From Patescibacteria group bacterium (GTDB lineage: Bacteria; Patescibacteriota; Gracilibacteria; Peribacterales; Peribacteraceae), in the NCBI GenBank assembly GCA_018814875.1, contig JAHIYH010000014.1:1-41576 (forward strand): a DNA stretch of 41,576 nucleotides, written 5' to 3'. Numbering within the stretch: position 1 is the first letter of the stretch; every line of letters begins with the position of its first letter. The notes beneath the pieces are model-generated. The model saw only the letters and a program-made list of their open reading frames with translations, did not search any database and was not told the DNA's origin. Shown here in pieces: positions 7,115 to 14,034 of the stretch. The position numbers were made by a program, and so were the translations under genes.

Positions 7115-7432
7115 ATGAATTTGTACGAAAATTGCTTCGCATGCTTGCTTGGATCTAGATCTTTATCTATGGAACTTGATTCACTCGATCCATCGGCACA
7201 AGAAGGTCAGAGTACAGCAGATAGTACAGCGGACTTAATTGCTGCAGTGCGCGCAGAGCATGGTGGCGCCTTGGCACAGGCATGTGAAGAACGAATTGCG
7301 GATGGTGAAAATCCATTGCAGGCTCTTAGGAGATCTATTTCTGAAAGTGAAACTATTCGTGATGTAAATGTAGATGGATTAAAAGAGATAGTTCCAGGAA
7401 ATTCATTTCGTTGTGTGAGGCGAGAAGGCTAG
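7115..7432 (+). CDS. Small hypothetical protein
   Basis: About 105 residues, not recognised. The protein is acidic and Ser/Ala-rich at first (MELDSLDPSAQEGQSTADST), then has a helical segment (LIAAVRAEHGGALAQACEER) and NPLQALRRSISESETIRDVN. There is no signal peptide or membrane segment. The start could be ATG 7115 (TACCTT lies seven bases upstream) or ATG 7169, just before the acidic part. The last four bases overlap the convergent glycosyltransferase gene. A real gene is likely because the frame stays open and its codon use resembles the neighbours, but no function can be assigned. Confidence 0.45.
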   Translation: MNLYENCFACLLGSRSLSMELDSLDPSAQEGQSTADSTADLIAAVRAEHGGALAQACEERIADGENPLQALRRSISESETIRDVNVDGLKEIVPGNSFRCVRREG

Positions 7433-8667
7433 GAGTTTTCTATAACACTGTTTATCTTTTCTCTAAACTTCTCCGCCGAAAACTGCCTCGCATGCTCACG
7501 AATCGCATTACGGTCAAAATCCATCTTCTCAAACCGATCAATTGCATCCTTCAGAGATTCTCTGGTTTGCTCCTCAAAGAACACTCCAGTCACTCCATCT
7601 ATAACAGTATCCAACGCCCCGCCTTTGCCAAGAGAAACTACAGGCGCTCCACATGCTTGTGCTTCTAATGGCACGATGCCAGCGTCTTCCTCTTGTGGTA
7701 GCAGCAAAGCTCTGGATTCGCCGTAGACGCGCGGAAGATCGTTATCAGGTACAAAGCCCAAGAATGTCACAGTCGGGCCTGCAAGGCGTTCCAAACGCTC
7801 TTTCTCGGGGCCTGTGCCGGCGATCAATAAAGGAAATCCGTATTTGTTTGAACATTCAACTAGTAGATCAAATTTCTTGTAAGGGACTAATCTGCCGATT
7901 GCGAGGTAGGGAACGTTTTGGACTTCGGGATTAGGACTTCGGACTTCGGGATTAGGACTTCGGACTTCGGGATTAGGACTTCGGACTTCGGGATTAGGAC
8001 TTCGGACTTCGGGATTAGGACTTCGGACTTCGGGATTAGGACTTAGGGAATTGGAACTTGGAACTTGGAACTTGGAACTTTGTATCTCGAATCTAAAAAA
8101 CTTATCCGCCACCGGTGGATGAATAACGATACTGTCTCTGTTATAAATTTTTTTGATTCGATCAGCGACAATAGAGGAGTTTGCGATGAACTGGTCGACG
8201 CGTTTTGCTGTTGTCATGTCCCAACGTCGAATTTTATTTAGTCGCTTCTTGATAGGTTTCCAAAAAATCTTTGGGATGCGGGAGTCCTTAAGATATTCAT
8301 CTTCCATTTCCCATGCATAACGCATTGGAGTATGGCAGTAACAAATGTGACGCGCGGATGAAGGTGGAATAATCCCCTTTCCAATTGCATGTGATGAACT
8401 CAAGACAACGTCATATCCGGTCAAATCAATTCGTTCTAATGCACTCGGCATCAAAGAGAGAAGAATGCGATGACGTTTGCCCAAAAGCTTGTACCACTTT
8501 TGCAATCCACTTGTTCGAATGTCTGCATTGTTAAGTGGTCCGAGATTACCGTGGTTCGCAATAGTTGTGTAAATCGGAGCATCTTTCCAGAGCGCGGCAA
8601 ACTCTGCGATCACATGTTCTGCACCTGCATATACGGGAAGCCAGTCGGCGACTATTGCTAGTTTCAT
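7429..8667 (-). CDS. GT4 family glycosyltransferase with a repeat insertion between its two domains
   Basis: A GT-B fold sugar transferase of 412 residues, probably acting on cell-surface glycans with a nucleotide-sugar donor. The N-terminal acceptor domain opens with MKLAIVADWLPVYAGAEHV and includes ICYCHTPMRYAWEMEDEYL. The C-terminal donor domain begins near residue 252 (YLAIGRLVPYKKFDLLVE) and carries the EDAGIVPLEAQACGAPVVS signature (the E-x7-E motif). Between them, residues about 194-250 hold a foreign-looking stretch: FEIQSSKFQVPSS, made from AAGTTCC words, then six copies of SPNPEV(R/Q). This sits in the interdomain linker, where it should do little harm. TACACT lies seven bases before the ATG, suggesting a leaderless mRNA. 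Confidence 0.85.
   Translation of the reverse strand: MKLAIVADWLPVYAGAEHVIAEFAALWKDAPIYTTIANHGNLGPLNNADIRTSGLQKWYKLLGKRHRILLSLMPSALERIDLTGYDVVLSSSHAIGKGIIPPSSARHICYCHTPMRYAWEMEDEYLKDSRIPKIFWKPIKKRLNKIRRWDMTTAKRVDQFIANSSIVADRIKKIYNRDSIVIHPPVADKFFRFEIQSSKFQVPSSNSLSPNPEVRSPNPEVRSPNPEVRSPNPEVRSPNPEVRSPNPEVQNVPYLAIGRLVPYKKFDLLVECSNKYGFPLLIAGTGPEKERLERLAGPTVTFLGFVPDNDLPRVYGESRALLLPQEEDAGIVPLEAQACGAPVVSLGKGGALDTVIDGVTGVFFEEQTRESLKDAIDRFEKMDFDRNAIREHARQFSAEKFREKINSVIENS
7919..8046 (-). repeat. Six tandem 21-base repeats inside the glycosyltransferase gene
   Basis: The unit reads GGACTTCGGGATTA followed by GGACTTC on the plus strand and SPNPEVR on the coding strand. All six copies are almost identical and the 21-base length keeps the frame. 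The same word forms the intergenic hairpin at 1050-1127. Confidence 0.9.
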
Positions 8668-8674
8668 TGTTGAA

Positions 8675-8680
8675 AGTGTA
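8675..8680 (-). promoter_or_regulatory. -10 element of the glycosyltransferase gene
   Basis: TACACT on the minus strand is followed by seven bases and the ATG at 8667. Confidence 0.4.
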
Positions 8681-8681
8681 C

Positions 8682-8777
8682 CTTAGCTGCGTTAGCTTCG
8701 TTAGCTTCATTAGCTTCATTAGAAGCTTGTTAATGGTGAAGTTGCGTTGCTAACGAAGCTAACGCAGCTAAGTAAGC
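8682..8777. repeat. GCTTCGTTAGCTTCATTA-word hairpin between divergent genes
   Basis: TTAGCTGCGTTAGCTTCG words on the left face CGAAGCTAACGCAGCTAA on the right, giving a long hairpin. Because the flanking genes are divergent, it cannot serve as a terminator for either. The same vocabulary recurs at 9713-9813. Confidence 0.8.
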
Positions 8778-8787
8778 TACAACCTTG

Positions 8788-8793
8788 TATGAT
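8788..8793 (+). promoter_or_regulatory. -10 element of the ftsQ-like gene
   Basis: TATGAT, then six bases, then ATG 8800. This supports 8800 over the upstream in-frame TTG at 8785. Confidence 0.5.
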
Positions 8794-8799
8794 GTACCC

Positions 8800-9714
8800 A
8801 TGCTAGAGAAAGCTCGCCGTCTTCCCAAACGTTTCCGTCGTCCTGTAACCAAGGAGACGAAGAATCTACTTAGGCGCAAACATAAGAAGCAAAAGAAGCA
8901 GCATTGGAAGGATGTTTGGCATCGTATTGCGCGAAGAAACCAACGCATTTTCCGAGGAATGTGGAAGTCACTTGCGTGGTGGCTCGCAATTTTCTTTGTG
9001 GGGCTTTTGATGTTGGGTATTGGGCTCGTCACATTCTCTCCACTTGTAAAAATTAGGGAAGTGCGCATCCAACGCAGCAATGCTCGTTTGGATATCGAAG
9101 AAGTGCAACGCGTGCTTACGCCCTTCTTCGGTCGGCATCTCTTCTTCCTGCCGTCTTACGAAGTATCGATGCTTCTCTTTGATTCAATTCAAGATGTGAA
9201 GAATGTAAAGGTATATAAAAATTATCCCTCACAACTTCTAGTTAATATCGAATTAGATCCACTATATGCGCGGCTGAATATTCTCGATCCAGATGAAGAG
9301 CTTGTGAAAATAGGTACGGGTGCGATTGTCGATTTCCTTACAGATCAGGGGGTCTATGTAGTTGCGCAACTGCAGGAGAAGGAAAAAGCTCTTCCTCTTA
9401 TTCGTTTAGTTGATTGGGGTGTGCGTCCGATTGAGGGGGATAAGATGGTGAATCTTGATTTCCTTGTGCGTGTGCGCGATACGGAACGTTCACTTTCTGA
9501 ACAGTTTGGTCATAGTATTGAGACACGGACAATTTTCCTTCGTGCGCAGGAGTACCATCTCTCACTCGACAATGGGCTTGATCTTTGGTTCGACACAAGA
9601 AGTAAGCTGGAAGATCAATTGTTGCGTTATAGAACTTTCTTGAGGAGCATAGATCTGGAGTCTGTGGAGGATTATATTGATCTGAGACTGAGTGATAGGG
9701 TTGTTTATAAATAG
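8800..9714 (+). CDS. ftsQ: FtsQ/DivIB-like cell division protein with POTRA domain
   Basis: A bitopic division protein of 304 residues. The N-terminal 60 residues are cytoplasmic and strongly basic (RRLPKRFRRP, RRKHKKQKKQ). One membrane segment follows near residues 62-85 (LAWWLAIFFVGLLMLGIGLV). Directly after it begins the POTRA domain, with VKIREVRIQRSNA and then DVKNVKVYKNYPSQLLVNIE, the order typical of FtsQ/DivIB. The family bridges early and late divisome proteins and regulates septal peptidoglycan synthesis. The gene precedes a D,D-carboxypeptidase, a sensible cell-wall neighbour. The Lys/Arg-rich stretch around residues 18-35 uses AAGGAGAC/AAGAAGCA-type DNA words also seen in yidC and cysS linkers. 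Confidence 0.8.
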   Translation: MLEKARRLPKRFRRPVTKETKNLLRRKHKKQKKQHWKDVWHRIARRNQRIFRGMWKSLAWWLAIFFVGLLMLGIGLVTFSPLVKIREVRIQRSNARLDIEEVQRVLTPFFGRHLFFLPSYEVSMLLFDSIQDVKNVKVYKNYPSQLLVNIELDPLYARLNILDPDEELVKIGTGAIVDFLTDQGVYVVAQLQEKEKALPLIRLVDWGVRPIEGDKMVNLDFLVRVRDTERSLSEQFGHSIETRTIFLRAQEYHLSLDNGLDLWFDTRSKLEDQLLRYRTFLRSIDLESVEDYIDLRLSDRVVYK

Positions 9715-9813
9715 CTTCGTTAGCTGCATTAGCTTCATTAGAGATTGGATTTCATGCTAATGAAGCTAATGCAGCTAATGAAGCTAATGCAGCTAACGAA
9801 GCTAATATAGCTA
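9713..9813. repeat. GCTTCATTAGC-word hairpin after ftsQ
   Basis: AGCTTCGTTAGCTGCATTAG words pair with CTAATGCAGCTAATGAAGCT words. The right arm has more units than the left, as if the arms grew independently. Confidence 0.8.
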
Positions 9814-9890
9814 GTCCATTCACTTGACTTCCATCCACTCAGTACTTCATTAACTTGGGTTACCCTCTTCACCTAATCCTTTCTCCACCC

Positions 9891-9896
9891 TATTCT
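9891..9896 (+). promoter_or_regulatory. -10 element of the dacA-like gene
   Basis: TATTCT followed by seven bases and ATG 9904; leaderless arrangement. Confidence 0.45.
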
Positions 9897-9903
9897 GTAC
9901 ACC

Positions 9904-10860
9904 ATGGTTCGTTCTGTTCTTGCAGCGCTTTTGTTGGGAATCGTACCTGTCCCACTTTTTACTTTTCAGGAGACTATCCCGTCTCTGGAGGGATTTGCTA
10001 TCGCTCCTCCAGCCGAGATGATCACCATCGACCAGCGCCTATCTGCATCGGGTGTGATCATTCTTGATATGTTAGGTGGGCAACAGATCTACGGGAAACA
10101 AGTGGAGGTGCAGCGTCCCATGGCTAGTCTGACTAAGCTCATGACAGCTCTTATCATTGTAGAGAATCATGATTTGGATGAGATTGTTAAGGTAACAAAA
10201 GAGGCGCAACAAGTTGGTGGGAATAATGTTTACCTTCCTGTGGGAGAACAATTTACAGTTGGCGATCTACTCTCGGCATTGCTCATATCATCTGCCAATG
10301 ATGCTGCATATGTTTTGGCAGTTCATCACAGTGAAACAACGGAAGCATTCGTAGGAGAAATGAATCAGCGAGCGAAGTCTCTAGGTTTAAAAAATACTCA
10401 GTATGCCAACCCCTCGGGCTTGGATAGTGTGAATCAATGGTCCACTCCTCAGGATATTGCGTGGCTCGCTAAATTTGTATTTAGCATTTCAGAGATCAAA
10501 GATCGCAGTGAGAAGCGTGGTATGACGATCTACAGTAGCGGTGGGCAAAAAATTACACTGGTACACACTCATGCTCTCATGCATGCAGAAACATCCGTGT
10601 ACGCAGGAAAGACAGGAACGACTGATGGAGCCAAGCAGTGTCTTTTGTCGTTAGTACGAATTGATGAGAAGGAATATCTCGTGATTTTGATGTATTCTTC
10701 TGATCGATATAAGGACATGCGTAAGGTGCTTGATGTGCTTGAAGGGGAGCCTGATTTGTCTTATGTTTCACCTGAAAGGATACAAAGGAATAAAAAGAGT
10801 AAAATGAATAAAAAGAGTATATCCTTTGCCTCTTTTTTCTCCTTTTCCTCGTTGATTTAA
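9904..10860 (+). CDS. dacA: Serine-type D-Ala-D-Ala carboxypeptidase (S11/PBP5 family)
   Basis: A peptidoglycan-trimming enzyme of 318 residues that removes the terminal D-Ala from pentapeptides outside the membrane. The N-terminus is a signal peptide (VRSVLAALLLGIVPVPLF). The three penicillin-binding motifs are present: MASLTK with the nucleophile Ser75 and Lys78, the S-x-N motif in SSANDAAYVL near residues 129-132, and KTGTTDGA near residue 236. The membrane-anchoring C-terminal domain of classical PBP5 is lacking. The last 25 residues (NKKSKMNKKSISFASFFSF and onward) are encoded by an intergenic-type word hairpin, so the original stop was probably overrun. The leaderless -10 supports ATG 9904. 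Confidence 0.88.
   Translation: MVRSVLAALLLGIVPVPLFTFQETIPSLEGFAIAPPAEMITIDQRLSASGVIILDMLGGQQIYGKQVEVQRPMASLTKLMTALIIVENHDLDEIVKVTKEAQQVGGNNVYLPVGEQFTVGDLLSALLISSANDAAYVLAVHHSETTEAFVGEMNQRAKSLGLKNTQYANPSGLDSVNQWSTPQDIAWLAKFVFSISEIKDRSEKRGMTIYSSGGQKITLVHTHALMHAETSVYAGKTGTTDGAKQCLLSLVRIDEKEYLVILMYSSDRYKDMRKVLDVLEGEPDLSYVSPERIQRNKKSKMNKKSISFASFFSFSSLI
10776..10857. repeat. AAAGGATACAAAGG / CCTTTGCC hairpin overlapping the dacA 3' end
   Basis: Purine-rich words (AATAAAAAGAGTAAAATGAA) are followed by a pyrimidine-rich partner arm (TATCCTTTGCCTC). The hairpin lies inside the end of the reading frame, unlike most others, which lie between genes. Confidence 0.55.
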
Positions 10861-10900
10861 CATAGCCCCCCATCCCACCATCCGATGGCTTTCCCTGCGT

Positions 10901-11950
10901 GTGCGCCTGATCTGTGTACTTACGTTCTTTGTAGGTTCGCTAATGCCGCCATACATCCCAAAAGCTTCTCTCGCTACACAAGAGACATCTATTGCCACAT
11001 CGCAATTCTTGCTGGTGGAAGATGGTTTTATCATGAAGTCGGCATCACTTACTAGGCAAGGATCGCGTCGTGCATATGCAGAGGGAGTCATCCATACAGT
11101 CAAAGAGGGAGAGAGTGTAGAGCGTCTTGCGAATCGTTATGGCATTGAAGCAAACACAATTCGATGGGCGAACAAACTTGATGGAGATAACTTAATTAGT
11201 CCCGGTGACGAACTTCTTATTCTTCCGGTTGATGGAGTTTTACATTCTGTGAGTCGTGGTCAAACTTTGATTGGAATTTCGGAACTTTACGGTATCGAAC
11301 AGAAAGTGATCGAAGAGCAGAACAACATCAAAGGCGGCTTCATTCTTGCGGGGCAAGAGCTGATCATCCCAGGCGCAAAACCAATCATTGGTACTCCTGT
11401 TTTAGTTGCAACTGCAGAACCACTACCCGATTCAGCCAAGCCTACGGTTAAACCTGCGCAACCAAAAACAGCTGCTGATGATCCGTTACCACCAGTGGTT
11501 ACTCCGCCTACTCCCCAACCATCCGGATCTGATCGAGATAAAGCACCAGCAAAGTACACACCAACTCCAACATCCGGTGTTCTCCAAAAACCGTGTAGTG
11601 AGATCTGTTTTATTACGCAGTACTATCGTGCGGGACACTATGCACTTGATATGCAGGAGAAAGGAGGCGGACCTATCTACGCAGCGGAAGCTGGCACTGT
11701 TATTCGCGCGGATTATGGGTGGAACGGCGGGTTTGGAAATGTGATCGAGATCGATCATGGTAACGATTTAGTCACTCTTTACGCACATAACAAAGAGCTC
11801 TATGTAGAAGTGGGAGATGTGGTCAAGCGTGGTCAGATGCTTTCTTGGATGGGAAACACAGGGCTTGTGTATGGCGCTACAGGAATTCACCTGCATTTTG
11901 AAGTTAGGTTGAAGGGTGATAAGAAGAATCCGTTGTTGTACGTTCAATAG
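10901..11950 (+). CDS. LysM-domain M23 peptidoglycan endopeptidase
   Basis: A secreted wall hydrolase of 349 residues. The N-terminus is a signal peptide (LICVLTFFVGSLMPPYIP). Two LysM peptidoglycan-binding repeats follow: HTVKEGESVERLANRYGIE near residue 66 and HSVSRGQTLIGISELYGIE near residue 112. A Pro/Thr-rich linker spans about residues 165-225. The M23 domain carries HYALDMQ near residue 247 and HLHFEVR near residue 331 (zinc ligands). The start is a GTG at 10901, since the ATG at 10885 is out of frame and upstream codons lack a signal-like sequence. The last 28 codons occur again at 13165-13251 with only synonymous changes. Confidence 0.85.
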   Translation: MRLICVLTFFVGSLMPPYIPKASLATQETSIATSQFLLVEDGFIMKSASLTRQGSRRAYAEGVIHTVKEGESVERLANRYGIEANTIRWANKLDGDNLISPGDELLILPVDGVLHSVSRGQTLIGISELYGIEQKVIEEQNNIKGGFILAGQELIIPGAKPIIGTPVLVATAEPLPDSAKPTVKPAQPKTAADDPLPPVVTPPTPQPSGSDRDKAPAKYTPTPTSGVLQKPCSEICFITQYYRAGHYALDMQEKGGGPIYAAEAGTVIRADYGWNGGFGNVIEIDHGNDLVTLYAHNKELYVEVGDVVKRGQMLSWMGNTGLVYGATGIHLHFEVRLKGDKKNPLLYVQ

Positions 11951-11970
11951 GGCTGGGTCTGGGGTTTGGA

Positions 11971-12069
11971 TCACCGCTTCTTGCTGATCTCTTCCTAGAT
12001 TCCGATAAACCCAATCAATGTTTTATCTCCATCAATAATCGGAGAGATGGTAAGACGCGCTTGATATTT
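11971..12069 (-). pseudogene. Decayed C-terminal fragment of a PAS-domain gene
   Basis: The minus strand reads KYQARLTISPIIDGDK, then TLIGFIGI, a TAG stop, then EEISKKR and TGA. It aligns without gaps to the C-terminus of the intact PAS gene at 13291-13695 (KYQTHITISPIVKENG, ALIGFVGI, EEEISEKQ). The in-frame TAG replaces a Glu codon. Weaker similarity, with a gap and further stops, continues to about 12105. This is the probable former resident copy. Confidence 0.8.
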
Positions 12070-12232
12070 TTTCATCTAAGATATTGTGCCTGTAAATTTT
12101 TTAGTGGATATGATTGAAGCATTTAAGAAATACAGTTATAATTCAAGTTATATTTTTAAAACATATTTCTAGATAATAGATATTATTATTAAGTCGACTA
12201 TTGCAGACATTCGTCTTACAATTCAAACCACT

Positions 12233-13045
12233 ATGATTACAAATAATTTCTTCTCTATTCGAGAAATACAAAAGTGTTCCATATTGGTCGTTGCCCTGTT
12301 CATTTTCTTTGTTGCGCAAAGTGCAGAAGCAGCCAACCCTTTAATGTTATCGCAGTCTCCCAGTGACAATGCAATAGGTGCAGCGCCTACTAACACTCTA
12401 AGTATTACTTTCGATCAGGTGGTACAGGGAAGTGGAGGGAGCATCTCGCTATACAAAAGCGATGGAACGCTAGTGGAAGCAATCGCTGGTAATGATGATA
12501 TTGATGTCTCTGGTTCTGGAACTACAACTATTACAATTTCACTTACTGGTTCGCTTCTGGCAAAGACAAGTTACTATGTATTGATCGCTACTGGTGCTGT
12601 CGCTAATAATTCCATGGAAGATTTTGCGATTATCAGCGATACCTCGGCGTGGAACTTTATCACTGGTGGCGGCGGATCAGGACGTGCACGTCGAATTCAA
12701 ATATTAAATATGATACAGAATGGAGAAATGGAGGCTTACTCTGATACAGAGTCTCCTGTGTGGACTTCTAGTTCTACACCTACATCTACATCTAGTCCTG
12801 TTACTGAGCCAGAACACGAGGCAGCTGCAGAGTTGCAAGCTAAAGAAGAAGTGAAAAGGACATTACAACGAGCACAAGAAGCACGTGAGCAAATGCTTAT
12901 GAGGCCGGCAGCACCACAGAGTTATATATCAGCATTCCATGAGCGTGTGTGCAAACGCGTGATGCGACTTTTTGATGGCAATATGAAAATGCTCGATCGT
13001 GTAAATACTCGTCTTAGAGCTAGATTTTCATTCACGTGTTATTAG
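12233..13045 (+). CDS. Secreted protein with bacterial Ig-like (Big_5/SbsA-type) domain, probable cargo gene
   Basis: An exported protein of 270 residues. A signal peptide (SILVVALFIFFVAQSAEA) ends near residue 34. Residues about 36-140 form a Big_5/SbsA Ig-like domain: NPLMLSQSPSDNAIGAAPTN, then LSITFDQVV, then LLAKTSYYVLIATGAVANN. A Ser/Thr-rich linker with SSTPTSTSSPVTEPE follows, then a charged helical tail (KEEVKRTLQRAQEAREQM) and a basic C-terminus. It could be an envelope or S-layer-associated protein; the first Ig-like part of the S-layer protein (24547-28827) is of similar type. It lies between duplicated gene tails, so it probably arrived by insertion. TACAAT lies ten bases before the ATG. 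Confidence 0.7.
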   Translation: MITNNFFSIREIQKCSILVVALFIFFVAQSAEAANPLMLSQSPSDNAIGAAPTNTLSITFDQVVQGSGGSISLYKSDGTLVEAIAGNDDIDVSGSGTTTITISLTGSLLAKTSYYVLIATGAVANNSMEDFAIISDTSAWNFITGGGGSGRARRIQILNMIQNGEMEAYSDTESPVWTSSSTPTSTSSPVTEPEHEAAAELQAKEEVKRTLQRAQEAREQMLMRPAAPQSYISAFHERVCKRVMRLFDGNMKMLDRVNTRLRARFSFTCY

Positions 13046-13164
13046 TGGCTGGGGTTTGGGCTGAGGTTTGGGCTGTGGTTTAAGCATGCAATGAACCAAG
13101 AGAATTCTAGCCCCTAGTCCCTAGTTCCTATGATTGTTGTATGGCATTTTGTGAGATGGAGGTG

Positions 13165-13251
13165 CTTGTGTATGGCGCTACAGGAATTCACCTGCATTTT
13201 GAAGTTAGGTTGAAGGGTGATAAGAAGAATCCGTTGTTATACGTGCAGTAG
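13165..13251 (+). pseudogene. Duplicate 3' tail of the LysM-M23 gene
   Basis: Twenty-eight codons plus stop (LVYGATGIHLHFEVRLKG and onward) repeat the end of the 10901-11950 gene. The block 13164-13237 is identical to 11863-11936 over 74 bases. The only later changes are TTG/TTA, GTT/GTG and CAA/CAG, all synonymous. It has no upstream domain and is not a working gene. Confidence 0.85.
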
Positions 13252-13290
13252 GGCTTGGGCTAGGGCTTGGGCTAGGATATGTGGTTTAGA

Positions 13291-13695
13291 TCACTGCTTC
13301 TCGCTGATCTCTTCCTCTATACCAACGAATCCAATAAGTGCCCCGTTTTCTTTCACAATTGGAGAAATAGTGATGTGCGTTTGATATTTTTCCCCGTTTT
13401 TTCGTTTATTGATGCATTCCCCTATAAATGGATATCGTTCATCTTTGATCTTCTTCCAAAGTTTCTCATAGAATTCTGCTGGCATTTGTTTACCCCAAAG
13501 CCTAGGTGTATTCCCGATAATCTCTTGCTGGCCGTATCCTGTAATACGCTGCGTTGCTTGGTTGGCGTATAATATTATCCCGTCGGTATTTGTGATGATG
13601 ATGTGATTGTAGGCATTCTGGACTGCGAGCCGAAACACCTCCATTTTTTGCAGTTTTTTCAGCTGTTCTTCCTGCTGAGAAGTTAATACATCCAT
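13291..13695 (-). CDS. Single-domain PAS sensory protein
   Basis: A small protein of 134 residues consisting of a short helical lead (LTSQQEEQLKKLQKMEVF) and one PAS fold. Typical PAS features are visible: NAYNHIIITNTDGIILYANQ, then RITGYGQQEIIGNTPRLW, and the final strands KYQTHITISPIVKENG with GFVGIEEEI. PAS domains bind small ligands or cofactors and mediate dimerisation. No output domain is fused, so a partner kinase, cyclase or regulator must act elsewhere if this is a signalling protein. TGCTATACT lies six bases before the ATG, a textbook leaderless start. A decayed paralog fragment lies at 11971-12069. Confidence 0.8.
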   Translation of the reverse strand: MDVLTSQQEEQLKKLQKMEVFRLAVQNAYNHIIITNTDGIILYANQATQRITGYGQQEIIGNTPRLWGKQMPAEFYEKLWKKIKDERYPFIGECINKRKNGEKYQTHITISPIVKENGALIGFVGIEEEISEKQ

Positions 13696-13701
13696 GCAGA
13701 A

Positions 13702-13710
13702 AGTATAGCA
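13702..13710 (-). promoter_or_regulatory. Extended -10 promoter of the PAS gene
   Basis: The minus strand reads TGCTATACT, then six bases, then ATG 13695. Confidence 0.55.
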
Positions 13711-13792
13711 TTAGTGTTTGCGCAGTGTCTCCATAAAACTTGGTTAGCGTTCAAAGTAAAACGCTTACATAATTACGATATTACGATTGATA

Positions 13793-13869
13793 TGGCGGGG
13801 CTGACGAGACTCGAACTCGCGACCTTCCGCGTGACAGGCGGATGCTCTAACCAATTGAGCTACAACCCC
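13793..13869 (-). tRNA. tRNA-Asp (anticodon GTC)
   Basis: The minus strand folds as a complete tRNA: acceptor GGGGTTG paired with CAGCCCC, D-arm GCTCAATTGGTTAGAGC, anticodon stem-loop CCGCCTGTCACGCGG with GTC, and T-arm GCGAGTTCGAGTCTCGT. The discriminator base is G and the 3' CCA is encoded. The gene stands alone, just downstream of gatA in the same orientation. Confidence 0.95.
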
Positions 13870-14034
13870 GTATACAAGAGCTGAGGAACGTTACCAGTTT
13901 GGGCTTATATAAAGCAACGAAAAAGCGAAGTAGAATCTTTAGAATTTTATTCGCCAATGTTTCTTCTCCACCAATCCCCATCAATACAAGAGAGAAAGAA
14001 GTTCTAACAACAAGTCAATTTTGCTTAACTCGTT

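Noticed and set aside
7919-8046. Possible CRISPR array
   Set aside because: The 21-base units are contiguous with no spacers, sit in frame inside a glycosyltransferase gene, and no cas gene is nearby.
12233-13045. Transposon-borne insertion between the LysM-M23 and PAS genes
   Set aside because: The flanking repeats are parts of the neighbouring genes with synonymous divergence, not transposon ends; recombination between homologous junctions explains them better.
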